Source: Gyrodactylus bullatarudis
Lineage: Eukaryota > Platyhelminthes > Monogenea > Gyrodactylidea > Gyrodactylidae
Direction of reading: 5' to 3'
Length of the DNA stretch: 64,000 bases
NCBI GenBank assembly: GCA_012064415.1
Contig: SSNU01000075.1
Location: 124,001-188,000 of the forward strand
A model generated the notes under the pieces. It was not told the DNA's origin. It saw nothing but the letters and a program-made list of their open reading frames with translations, and did no database searches. How positions within the stretch are numbered: the first letter of the stretch is position 1; each line of letters opens with the position of its first letter. Position numbers and translations under genes: made by a program. Positions 1-9,074 of the stretch are shown piece after piece.

Positions 1-660
1 TAAAAAAAAATATTTTTTTATCTTACATAAACCCTTAAATTCTCACAAGTGAATAAAAACGACAACTCCCTTTCTTTTCCCCCCTCCCCGAGTGAGGGGT
101 AAAATACAATCACGAAATGGACCAATGGAAGCCAGGGAATATTTTGCACTGTAATAATACTGTAGTATTTAAATGTTACCGGGGTAGAGTCTGAAGAGAC
201 CCGGTGAAATATAACGTTTATCACTCAAATATACGCTTGTTGTTCTCTAACCTTCCTTATGAGTTTATATATTCTTGATGAAGTTCGTCAATATTATCGT
301 TCAAAAACAATTCTATTCTAGGGATGTAATTTCACACTGATGAAACCATTTTTATATAGAGCTAATTTTTGGAAATCATCCTTACAGAACGAAAATTTTA
401 GTTTAGTTTATAAACTAAAATTTGTTTCGATTAAAGAATTTTTTTTTCTCATAATAGTTATTCTTTTTAGACACAATGTTTTGAGAGAAAATATCTGTCA
501 CATATAATTAAGGATTTACGATAGAAATTGAATCTGTCTGAATTTTCCTAATCCAACATGGATATCAAAAACTAAGGAAGAACAGTTTAAACATTTTGAA
601 AAAATATTTCAAATTGATATTTAGAGACTTGAAAAAGTAGTTCTCTGTTGAAAAGAATAA
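1..660. other. Gene-free AT-rich sequence
   Basis: No open frame with coding character and no recognisable repeat end was seen here. The short minus-strand frame near the left edge has no family resemblance. Confidence 0.5.
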
Positions 661-674
661 CATGAATCTTGGTC

Positions 675-959
675 AAGCTGAATCCAACACTGCTCAATGT
701 TCACTTCACCAACATTTCCATTAAAAGTATCATTATTGCCTATTTCTAGAGCTTCATTAGAAATGATAATAAGTCACATGTTTTTCAACATGTCTTAAAC
801 AATAATGGGCATAAAATAAATTTTGAGGAGGTTAAAATTCTTAGTGTGCAGAAAAACTTTAGAAAGAGGTTAATTTATGAAGCTCTAGAAATAGGCAATA
901 ATGATACTTTTAATGGAAATGTTGGTGAAGTGAACATTGAGCAGTGTTGGATTCAGCTT
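675..959. repeat. Foldback repeat with identical 82-bp arms
   Basis: Positions 675-756 and 878-959 are exact reverse complements over 82 bp, separated by a 121-bp spacer. The right arm is coding sequence for the end of a GIY-YIG nuclease of Penelope type, so the left arm is an inverted duplicate of part of that coding region. The absence of mismatches points to a recent event or to sequence exchange between the arms. Confidence 0.9.
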
Positions 960-986
960 TTTGGCAAAAGAAGGAAGTTAAATTAA
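774..986 (+). pseudogene. Penelope-like element: GIY-YIG endonuclease C-terminal fragment
   Basis: The frame starting at 774 reads through 70 codons to a TAA at 984-986. It shows the C-terminal half of a Penelope-type GIY-YIG domain: a histidine-rich start (SHVFQHVLNNNGHKINFEEV), then KILS, an RLIYEALEI segment, and a final N..G....CWIQLF block. The same pattern occurs in the more complete copy at 1354-1704. There is no start codon, catalytic N-terminal half or reverse transcriptase, so this is a 5'-truncated relic. In Penelope-like elements this domain nicks target DNA for insertion. Assignment rests on motif spacing only. Confidence 0.6.
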
Positions 987-1155
987 ATCGGATGAAAAAT
1001 TATAACTCTTTTCTGATCTGATTATCTATACTTTATTATCATAGGTCAGCCTCTTGTATTATTCTATTCTCTCATCTGATTGGACAAAACTGATAGGTAT
1101 GAGATCATGAAAGTATATAAGTAGTAATTTGTTTTTTGACAAACTTGTCGTACCC

Positions 1156-1200
1156 CTGAAGAAGGCGTGTGAAGACAATCACCGTCGAAACGTTTGGATG
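1156..1200 (+). ncRNA. Degenerate hammerhead-like motif of a Penelope-like element
   Basis: CTGAAGA at 1156-1162 is followed by a foldable stem (GGCG paired with CGTC, GTGA paired with TCAC, loop AGACAA) and then GAAAC. This resembles a hammerhead core (CUGANGA, stem II, GAAA). One unpaired A precedes stem II and no convincing stem III or cleavage site is visible, so activity is doubtful. Penelope-like elements are known to carry hammerhead motifs in their terminal repeats. A second copy lies near 4069-4104. Confidence 0.4.
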
Positions 1201-1251
1201 ACCATGGCTGAGAATGCTAATATTGACCTAAGTTTTAATAAATTTTATTAT

Positions 1252-1969
1252 AAAAGGGTGTAGTATTTCTTAAAGAGCAAGGATTATAAAAATTATAGTG
1301 ATTGTTACAATAATCAGAATTATTAGAGTAATAACTTCAACACTTGAAAATTTTTGACTGAAAAACAAAATTTAGATCTAGATGAGATTCAAGGCATTTA
1401 TAAAATAACTTGTTCGTGGGAAAAATCATACATAGGTCGTACCGAAAGAGATTTTGAGATTAGGAGTAGAGAGCATAAGAAGGCTATAGAAAAAGTACAG
1501 ATAGACAAATCAGCACTAGCTAAACACTGGGCTGACAATCCAGATCATACTATAGATTTTAATAACGTAAAAAGTCTAGGAAACATGAGAAACAAGTATA
1601 AAATCTTGGAGTCTATAGAAATTAAACTAAACGAGGTTGTTAATGGTAATAAGACGGATATAAATATTGGAAATCGTTGGTTAGAATTGATTGATTATAG
1701 TTGAGAAGAAATCTGATTGGTTTAATGTTTTGATTGGACACACAAGGTTTTAAGTATCTTAAGATCACGCCAGAAGAAGAATACGACATGTATTCGAAAT
1801 ATTGTGTGAGTCCTAACTGTTTTTATCAGGGTAATCTAAATTTTTTTTATACTAATCTTTATTTTAGTTTTCCTTCAAGTGTTGAAGTTATTACTCTAAT
1901 AATTCTGATTATTGTAACAATCACTATAATTTTTATAATCCTTGCTCTTTAAGGATACTACACCCTTTT
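1252..1969. mobile_element. Penelope-like element copy flanked by about 100-bp inverted repeats
   Basis: Positions about 1252-1350 and 1869-1969 are near-perfect reverse complements flanking the GIY-YIG ORF at 1354-1704. The right arm can be read as a hydrophobic peptide, which is a by-product of the repeat. The sequence just left of the left arm, ending in TTTTATTATAAAA at 1244-1256, also recurs near 4138-4163 and 14938-14975, which marks it as an element end. No reverse transcriptase domain is present. Confidence 0.65.
1354..1704 (+). CDS. GIY-YIG endonuclease domain of a Penelope-like element
   Basis: A frame of 116 codons contains GIYKITC near residues 14-20 and SYIGRT near residues 25-30. 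These form the GIY...YIG signature, followed by an arginine/EH segment (RSREHKK, about residues 37-43), a conserved histidine (AKHW), and a C-terminal NRWLELI. The order matches the single-strand nicking domain at the C terminus of Penelope-like retrotransposon proteins. The frame opens with TTG and has no reverse transcriptase upstream, so it is the isolated 3' end of the element ORF rather than a free-standing gene. Inverted repeats sit immediately on both sides. Confidence 0.7.
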   Translation: MTEKQNLDLDEIQGIYKITCSWEKSYIGRTERDFEIRSREHKKAIEKVQIDKSALAKHWADNPDHTIDFNNVKSLGNMRNKYKILESIEIKLNEVVNGNKTDINIGNRWLELIDYS

Positions 1970-3960
1970 CTCCTCTTTCTACAGACAGACCAATACAAGC
2001 CAGAAGACAACATAGTCAGGCAGCAAGCGAACAAAGTTATAGACAATTAATTTTATCATATCGATAGGTGATTTAAGGTTAATTTGGAGAACTTCATCCC
2101 ACTGTTTCAGACGGAAAAAACTTCTTTAATTCAGTTAATATCAAGATGGGAATTTTGTGAAAACAGTAAAAATCATTTTTTTTGCGATAATATTTAGATT
2201 CAGGGAGAAGTAGCATAGAATTTCATTTGCAGAGGGTAGATGTAAGAGTCTTACATTGTAAGACTCTAAATACTGAAAAAAGCTCGCACAATAAAGTATC
2301 ATTTTAGAGGTCTAATCACAAGTAGCCTAATTAACCAGAAATTATGTTTTAGTGAATATTTTTTCTTTTATTATTCGAATCAATAACATGAGATCAGACG
2401 TTGAATTGATCAAACATTTTGAATCTGAATTCAAAACATGTGTGGCATATCAAATAATTCTGGGATTATCCATCAAGATGAGATCAACTCCTATCAATTT
2501 CAGTTCATCTTTGATTTCTGTGATGAATTATTCTCCACCATTTTTTTTCAACCCAAAAACCTTAGATAACTGGACAATTTTCAGATATGAGGTGTAAAAA
2601 AATTAGGAAACCTTAAAAATCTACCAGAATTTCAAAAATGGCATTTACTTGAAAATTGAATTTTGTTGAAATTCCTCTATATTTCTTGATTTGCTTCAAA
2701 GAGAAAACTTGAACTTGACAGAAAAAAATATTATATCATGTCTATCATAAAAATTGTTGGTATCTTTTTTTTAAATTCTAATTACATTAATTCTATTAAT
2801 CCCCATTCTAAGTTTATTTTTAATTTGTGTTATACTATTTAGAAATTAAATTATTAACGTTTTATCACTAACAAACACAATATTTACATACTCTTAAGAT
2901 GGACTGAATTTAAAAAAATAAGAAAATGATGCAAAGCGTTTCACATAATCTTCTTGATAACTTCGGTTACTCAGCTCAAAACTAAGGTTACCCAACAGCC
3001 CACTGAAATGAATTTTAAAAGATCTGTTCAATAAGATCAAAAATTCGTCAATAATGAGTTTGCGGATATCTACAGTAACTATAATATGATAATTATAATC
3101 GAATAAATATTAATTTATTACCAGATCTTGTAACAAAGATAAAACGATTTCCTTAATGGATAGCCTTCATTCTACTAATTCAAATAACAGTTTAGGGAAA
3201 TTTGAATATGGTAGATTTTCAGCAGGAATAATTATTTTTATATCAGGATTTTTCAGAAATCAGCTCATTTATAATCATTGAGAAATCTTAATGCAGACCT
3301 CTTGCGATTACTTAATTTTTGTAAGCAGTTCTTTGTTGCTGTAATATCAAAAAAGATCTGGAACTATTGAAATGAATGTTGATCCTCTACCAGATTTCCA
3401 AAATTATCATAATTTTCATAAAAAACCTGAAATTAATTGTTTATTCTCAATTTTGGACTGTAAAAATATCGAATTTCTTCAGATTAAAGGTTACATTACT
3501 TTAGAAATGTTTATTAAGTAGTTGAATAACTTTTTGATACAATCTGTCTTTTATTATTAGAATATTGGTGATAAATCAGAAGTACATTTAGATCCATAGT
3601 AGACGCATTAAGTCAATACAGAATAAGTTAATTTATTTTTCATGGAGAAAGTCAAGTTTTTATTTCATTCCAGGAATAGTTTTTTGATAAATTCTTCTGT
3701 ACTGAATTTCATAACGATCTCTTGGGAGAATTTAATTTTATTACACAGTATTTTTATGCTAGTTTTGTTGATGAGGGATCGGGATACGTTTCGAATACAT
3801 CTGGCTACTCAAAAGAATATCAAAATTTAATGCTTACTTTACTTTTTCATGAAATTTCTAAAATTATCTCTTTTTATTTCCGAGGTATCTTTCTCAAATA
3901 AGCACTAGATTGATCTCTTTTATATAACGGTTATGAGTGTATTCAGTGAAAAAGGATCTA
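1970..3960. other. Gene-free AT-rich sequence
   Basis: No supported gene. A short hairpin with about 12-bp arms lies near 2241-2268 (AGAGTCTTAC...GTAAGACTCT). The short frames at 2352-2597 and 3642-3830 lack any family signature. Confidence 0.5.
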
Positions 3961-3965
3961 GTATT

Positions 3966-4163
3966 AGTTTTAAAATAAAATTTATTAAAACTATCAATAC
4001 TACACTGTAGTATTACTACAGTGATGAGATCATGAAAGTATTTTGTTTTTGATTGTCGTACAAGTGAAGAAGGCGTGTGAAGACAATCACTGTCGAAACG
4101 TTTGGATGACCATGACTAAGAATACTAATACTGACCTAAGTTTTAATAAATTTTATTATAAAA
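3966..4163. repeat. Short Penelope-type terminal fragment bounded by inverted ends
   Basis: The sequence begins with the inverse of the AAGTTTTAATAAATTTTATT end and finishes with the same end in direct orientation. Between them lies a second copy of the hammerhead-like motif (GTGAAGAAGGC ... GTCGAAACG, about 4069-4104), closely matching 1155-1192. It is a solo terminal-repeat relic with its ends in opposite orientations. Confidence 0.6.
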
Positions 4164-4395
4164 TTATGAATGATTTTTGCAAAATATTAATCTCTTAAAA
4201 ATAAATTAATAAATTGGATTAGTCCCATTTTCCTCAACTATATACAAACTCAAACAAAGTACTTATTTCCATGATTCAAATATGCCCTGATGTAGTTATA
4301 TTGACAAATTAAAGTCTAGACTTTTTCTACTTAATCTTGAGAGAAATCAAATTAATTAATTTGAGAAATGCAATTATTACAGACTCATTAGTAAA

Positions 4396-4960
4396 GTTAG
4401 TTGACATAAAGATGATAATTTACTTTTTTTACAAAAAACTCAATATTTTTCATCGGAAAGTCAGAAAAAAATTTATTTTTCGAATTCCATAATGAAATAA
4501 GCCAATAAGTTATGGGAATTTAAAAAAATTCTGAAAAATTCAATCTTTTTAAAATTAGGCCATTTTTCGAATTTCAAAAATGTCCCAAATTCCCACTTTT
4601 TCAACTTTTGAGCTCAAAGTTTTTATCGATTTCAAAGATTTGAAGCAGTTAAATTCAAGTATTCAAGATCAGCATTAGACAATGAATTCGAATTAAGCTG
4701 CAGAAGTTAAAACAGTAGATTCCTTTCTACATTCGCGGCCTAAATCGAATTCTTTGTCTAACGCTGAGCTCAAATATCTGCATTTAACTGCTTCAAATCT
4801 TTGAAATTGATAAAAACTTTGAGCTCAAAAGTTGAAAAAGTGGGAATTTGGGACATTTTTGAAATTCGAAAACCGGCTTTACTTTGGTCAGATTGAATTT
4901 TCAGAAATTTTTTATATTTCCACAACTTATTAAACATAATCGGTGATTATTTTCACAAAA
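4396..4960. repeat. Foldback element (family A)
   Basis: Arms at about 4505-4699 and 4743-4935 are imperfect reverse complements, with a loop of roughly 45 bp. The left flank holds the family terminal motif (TTGACATAAAGATG, about 4400). Arm landmarks shared with other copies are TTGAAGCAGTTAAAT, CTTTTTCAACTTTTGAGCTC and AATAAGCCAATAAGTT. No ORF. Related copies lie at 5359-6040, 25255-25435, 27277-27900, 29650-29975 and 61998-62440. Confidence 0.75.
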
Positions 4961-5344
4961 GATTACTTCAAATCTGAGCTTATCTAAAATTCTCTATTTG
5001 TTAGAAAGATTTAATGGAAATTAAACATTTAGTCTCATTACTTTTATGCTCTAAAAGACTAATTTACGCTTCAAATATTTTCAAATTATTTACAGTGACT
5101 AAAAGCGAAAAAAAAATTTTTCGGCATGATTCGCTTAATCTCTAATGAATCATTAGTATTGATCTTGTAAATCTCAACATCATCCTGATTAATTAAAGTG
5201 ATATTTAATAAAATGAGAATGTCTTAACACTCAAGTGTGGGCTTCATTTGTTTGAAAGAATTTCAATTCAAATTAAACTTTAAAATAATCTTTTATTTCG
5301 TTGTTGGAATCTACAAAAATGGCGGATATTTCATAATGATAAAA

Positions 5345-6040
5345 ATCACTCTTTTAGGTCAGGAAAAAATTTATTTTTTGGATTTCACTATAAAATGAGC
5401 TGATTAGTTTTGAAAACAAAAAAAATTTCCGAAAAATATTTAATCTGACCAAAATTGAGCCGTTTTTTTAAATTTCGGAAATGTTTCAAATTTCCACTTT
5501 TTCAACTTTCAAATCCAAAATTTTTATCGATTTCAAAAATTTGAAGCAGTTAAATATTGATATTCAGGATCAAAATTAGACGAAGATTTCGAATTCAGCC
5601 GTAGAATTTGAGAGAAGATTATTCTTTCCAAGAAAAAGTTGAATCTCTATATTTTGGATCATTTTTCCTCGTGATAATCGAACAATTCAAATGGTTCGAT
5701 TTCCCATAATGACGAATTTCTGAAAATTCTTGCAGGCGAATTGGAAATCTTCGTCTAATTTTGATCCTGAATATCAATATTTAACTGCTTCAAATTTTTG
5801 AAATCGATAAAAATTTTGGATTTGAAAGTTGAAAAAGTGGAAATTTGAAACATTTCCGAAATTTAAAAAACGGCTCAATTTTGGTCAGATTAAATTTTTT
5901 TCGGAAATTTTTTTTGTTTTCAAAACTAATCAGCTCATTTCATAGTGGAATCCAAAAAATAAATTTTTTCCTGACTTTCTGGATAAAAATATTGAGTTTT
6001 TTGTAAAAATAGGAAATTCTCTTCTTCATGTCAATTAGGT
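5345..6040. repeat. Foldback element (family A)
   Basis: Arms at about 5359-5590 and 5748-5978 are close reverse complements. The right end carries the family terminal sequence (CTTCATGTCAATTAGGT, about 6026-6040). The loop, about 5590-5747, is unique and non-coding. The right end directly abuts the hammerhead/tRNA palindrome. Confidence 0.75.
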
Positions 6041-6047
6041 TCATATG

Positions 6048-6096
6048 GTGGACATATACGCGCGTTTCGTCCTCTTTTGGACTCATCAGTATGCAA
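6048..6096 (-). ncRNA. Hammerhead ribozyme candidate, left arm
   Basis: Read on the minus strand: stem I 5' side GCATA, core CTGATGAG, stem II TCC with loop AAAAGA and GGA, core CGAAAC, then ACGCGCGT and TATGT as stem I 3' side. All invariant core positions (CUGANGA and GAAA) are present. ACGCGCGT is self-complementary, allowing a two-base-pair stem III with GCGC loop within one molecule or eight base pairs between two molecules. A candidate cleavage site is GUA directly after it; a GUC also lies a few bases further on. Activity is inferred, not shown. Confidence 0.75.
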
Positions 6097-6122
6097 CAAC
6101 CTGGGATTTAAACCTAGGACCG

Positions 6123-6180
6123 AGTGGATTGAGCATTAGACTACAATGCGAGAGGTCCTAGGTTCAAATCCCAGGTTGTG
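6123..6180 (+). other. tRNA-like segment (not a functional tRNA)
   Basis: A D-arm-like GAGTGGATTGAGCA, an anticodon-stem-like GCATT...AATGC with loop AGACTAC, and a T-arm with the internal promoter box GGTTCAAATCC occur in tRNA order. The 5' acceptor strand is missing and loop position 33 is G rather than U, so it is a degenerate tRNA-derived SINE head. The A/B boxes could still recruit RNA polymerase III. Confidence 0.55.
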
Positions 6181-6228
6181 GCATACTGACGAGTCCAAAA
6201 GAGGACGAAACGCGCGTATTTGTCAACC
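6179..6228 (+). ncRNA. Hammerhead ribozyme candidate, right arm
   Basis: Plus-strand copy: GGCATA, CTGACGAG, TCC/GGA stem II with AAAAGA loop, CGAAAC, ACGCGCGT, then TATTTGTC. It differs from the left copy at core position 7 (C instead of U), a position that tolerates any base, and at two stem I positions. Stem I is extended by pairing of GTGGCA with TGTCAAC, with one mismatch and a bulge. The 5' strand overlaps the acceptor side of the tRNA-like segment. Confidence 0.75.
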
Positions 6229-6231
6229 ATG

Positions 6232-7000
6232 TTTTTTTTTTTTTAGAAAATGATTCTTTATTGAAAAAGGAATAATAATAGAAAAAATCGAAATGAAAGG
6301 TAATTTTTGTACAATATATAATAAAATTCTGATATCTGGTGGTTTGTAATATATTCAAAATTGAGAAAGTAATCTTGTCTATGAAAATCTTTTAAATTGG
6401 CGTTTGCTAAATCTGAAAAATTTTAACGAAATCAATCTGGTTTCCATTACTAATGAAGATCAGGATAGAGAAGCGTATAAGAGTAATCAATTTTTGATCT
6501 TATATGTCCCATAATAGTTGTTACGGAGTAAAGGTTATCACAATTAGACAAGTCGTATTTTTCATGGAGGATGTTATAAGTGGGAAGTAGGAAATTATTT
6601 TGATAAGAAATGTTTCTTAAATTATAATTTCGTTCGATTTTAATGGATGTTTCGGTGAACTTTTTAATGATGAAGGCAAAACGGCGAATCCAAAGAGGAT
6701 TAAGACCGGAAGCCACGATCCGAGCATTGTAGGAATTGAGGTCAGGGTAAAGTGCGTATAAAAATCTATTTTGGATACCCTCAATATTTCGAGATTGTTC
6801 ATTAGTCAAATTTGTAAGGAGGGGAGAAATATAATCAAAGTGTGGGAGCACTAATGATTTATAGACCTTAATTCTCAGTATTACCGATTTAGAGAATTTT
6901 AGGATAGCAAAATGTTTGATAACGAAAATAAATGTGCAATTGATGGGAGACTTTCATATGACCGAAATCATCATCAGAAGCATTTTCAATAACATTCTTT
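6232..7000 (-). mobile_element. 5'-truncated LINE (non-LTR retrotransposon) 3' end
   Basis: A run of 13 T at 6232-6244 is the poly(A) tail of a minus-strand insertion. Upstream of it on that strand lie about 200 bp of 3' sequence and then a reverse-transcriptase C-terminal ORF (6450-6851, extending in frame to about 6950). The poly(A) tail directly abuts the hammerhead palindrome. The upstream limit is not sharply defined. Confidence 0.6.
6450..6851 (-). pseudogene. LINE reverse-transcriptase C-terminal remnant
   Basis: The frame encodes VLPHFDYISPLL followed by IEGIQNRFLYALY and a helical tail. This matches the thumb and post-thumb region of LINE ORF2 proteins, where a phl.Y motif precedes a lqriQNra.R motif. 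The reading frame continues upstream past the first ATG, with a further LINE-like KFSKSVILRIKVYKSLV segment up to about 6905. The catalytic (YADD) region and endonuclease are absent. The frame is intact over this stretch, but the element is dead by truncation. Confidence 0.6.
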
Positions 7001-7160
7001 TCCTTAAGAAATCGTCCACCAGTAGACTCTTACAATCCATATTTATGGCATCCAGCTTCAAAAATCTAACTGAACAGGTCCAAAGTCTAAGCTTGTAATT
7101 CTCTTTCATTTGCAGAAAAAATTACATTTCTATAATTTTTAATAAAAAAGTTATGGGTGT

Positions 7161-7751
7161 TATAGTCGTTTCTCGAAATTAGAGGAGAAGTACTCGAAAT
7201 TAGTAGAGAGCTGTACAAAATTGATATAGATCTGTACAAAATTAATGAATAGCTATACAAAAAACGAAATAAGCATAGACGAAAAACATATATAATTATT
7301 CGAAATTGGTAGAATCCTTGTTCAAAATAAGTCCACACTTTTACATAATAGAGAGAATGCTTAATTACAGGTCTTGAGCTTTACAAAATTAGTGAATAGC
7401 TTTACGTATTGGACCATTGTTTATTCGTAATTAGTGCAGACTTGGTCAATATTAGTGTTTCAACTGATCGAATTTAGGAGAATTAAAATTTTCTAATCAT
7501 ACAAGACATTCCTCCTTCACTAATTTTGTACAGCTCAAGACCTGTAATTAAGCATTCTCTCTATTATGTAAAAGTGTGGACTCATTTTGAACAAGGATTC
7601 TACCAATTTCGAATAATTATATATGTTTTTCGTCTATGCTTATTTCGTTTTTTGTATAGCTATTCATTAATTTTGTACAGCTCTATATCAATTTTGTACA
7701 GCTCTCTACTAATTTCGAGTACTTCTCCTCTAATTTCGAGAAACGACTATA
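7161..7751. repeat. Foldback element with about 236-bp arms and internal short-motif arrays (family D)
   Basis: Arms at about 7161-7397 and 7516-7751 are reverse complements with few mismatches, around a 118-bp loop. The outer ends are TATAGTCGTTTCTCG and its inverse. Each arm contains repeated short units such as CTCGAAATTAG and CTGTACAAAATT, spaced irregularly. The ORFs here are mirror images of the same arm and are not genes. The terminal motif is shared with the element at 12455-13433. Confidence 0.8.
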
Positions 7752-7759
7752 AAATGTTG

Positions 7760-9000
7760 ACTAAAAATGAGCTCAATTTATTGAATAATGTTTCCAAAGT
7801 CACTGAAAAGACTTTGGATAGAATTCTCTATTGATTTTTAATTTAACAAGGTGAAATTATGAAACAATTTGACCTTAAATAGACAATTTTTGACTGAAAT
7901 GTAATGCATAATTAGTAAGAAACTTTAGCTCAACTTATAAATTAGGGAGAGGGTGACGCATTAATTTTTCATCAAAATTTCGAAGTTTATTTTCAATAGT
8001 GACCATACTTAATGAACGAATTTGATAGGGTTTAGTGGTAATGGTCGAATCAGGAGAAAATTCTCTACAAGTTGAGACCAAAAACTAGAAAAGTGACAAA
8101 ATTTGCCCAAAATATTAGAATTCAAATATATTTGTCCTACTTCTTAGTAGATTTCAAATACGAACTCTTAATTTTAGCTGGAAAATCGGGGTGTGCACAT
8201 TCTCACACACCAATACTGGTTCACAACTGTATCTTCTTACAATCTTCTATAAATTCAAACACTATGTAAACTGGTAATGAAACAATTTAACATGAATGGC
8301 ACGCTTTTCGTATTTATTGAGATTCTTCGGTATACAGTTGCCGGAGTCGTTAGCTTTGAAAATCTAACAATCAAAAAGATTCAACCACCAAAATTTAAAG
8401 AGATTCAACTTATGCTCTTTTTCAATATTAGTTTGTCTCTGACTCTGTTAATCTTGTTTTCAAAACTTTTTTTGACCTTATGAAATCGAACTGGATTTAT
8501 TTCAAAAATATAAAGCAAATTCAAGATTAATAAAAAATTATCAAAAGCTATTTCGGCGGAAACTTTATACAGTATCACGTTTTATTAAGTAATTTTTATG
8601 AGGTTTTTTAAAAAACATTAGGAAAAAAGAATTATGATAAAAAAATCTCATGAATCACATGTTCAATGTTTTACTCCCTCACTTATTAACATATGGCATA
8701 TGGTTATTTCTATTTAAACAGGTGACTGAAATTTCAATCATGCAAAAGAATTGAATAGAATATTCTGATTTCTCTAAAGAAATTATGCAATAATTTGATT
8801 GATTTGATTGAAAGAGCATTCTATTCTATTTACAACGGCACCTTACGATATCTGAAATTCGTTTTCACAAGAATTTTTGGAATTTCAAAATAATATTCAT
8901 AGCTGATTAATTAATGTTGACCCAAGAGTTGAAATTTTTTGAAAAACTACCCCTAACATGTACATTGTTCTAATTCTATATTTAATTTCTATATTTTTCT
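7760..9000. other. Gene-free sequence
   Basis: Two short plus-strand frames (8072-8269, 8277-8483) have no signal, splice context or family match. No gene is called. Confidence 0.4.
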
Positions 9001-9004
9001 AACT

Positions 9005-9072
9005 ATCCGGAGAAAAATATTGATTTTTTTGTAAAAGCGGTGAATTCTCATCTTTATGTCAACTAGCTTTAA
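9005..9072. repeat. Solo end of the foldback family
   Basis: GAGAAAAATATTGATTTTTTTG followed by TCTCATCTTTATGTCAACTAGCT matches the right terminus of the family A elements. No opposite arm was seen nearby. Confidence 0.55.
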
Positions 9073-9074
9073 AA

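Larger units (their letters stand above)
6045..6230. repeat. Palindromic tRNA-derived / hammerhead ribozyme element
   Basis: Left arm 6045-6121 and right arm 6154-6230 are near-perfect reverse complements around a 32-bp centre. Each arm contains a hammerhead ribozyme core and a tRNA T-arm-like segment with a B-box (GGTTCAAATCC at 6161-6171 in the right arm). The centre supplies a D-arm-like stretch (CCGAGTGGATTGAGCA, about 6120-6135) and an anticodon-stem-like GCATT/AATGC. The unit therefore reads as a tRNA-headed SINE or retrozyme-like sequence whose 5' part has been replaced by an inverted copy of its 3' part. Confidence 0.8.

Noticed and set aside
1734..1952. Plus-strand ORF with a strongly hydrophobic C terminus (possible membrane protein)
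   Set aside because: The hydrophobic part is the right arm of the inverted repeat around the Penelope copy, mirrored at 1252-1350; it is not a gene.
6123..6180. Functional tRNA gene
   Set aside because: It lacks the 5' acceptor strand and U33, and sits in a palindromic repeat; treated as tRNA-derived SINE sequence.
7087..7834. Two ORFs on opposite strands with nearly the same protein
   Set aside because: They are the two mirror-image arms of the foldback element at 7161-7751.
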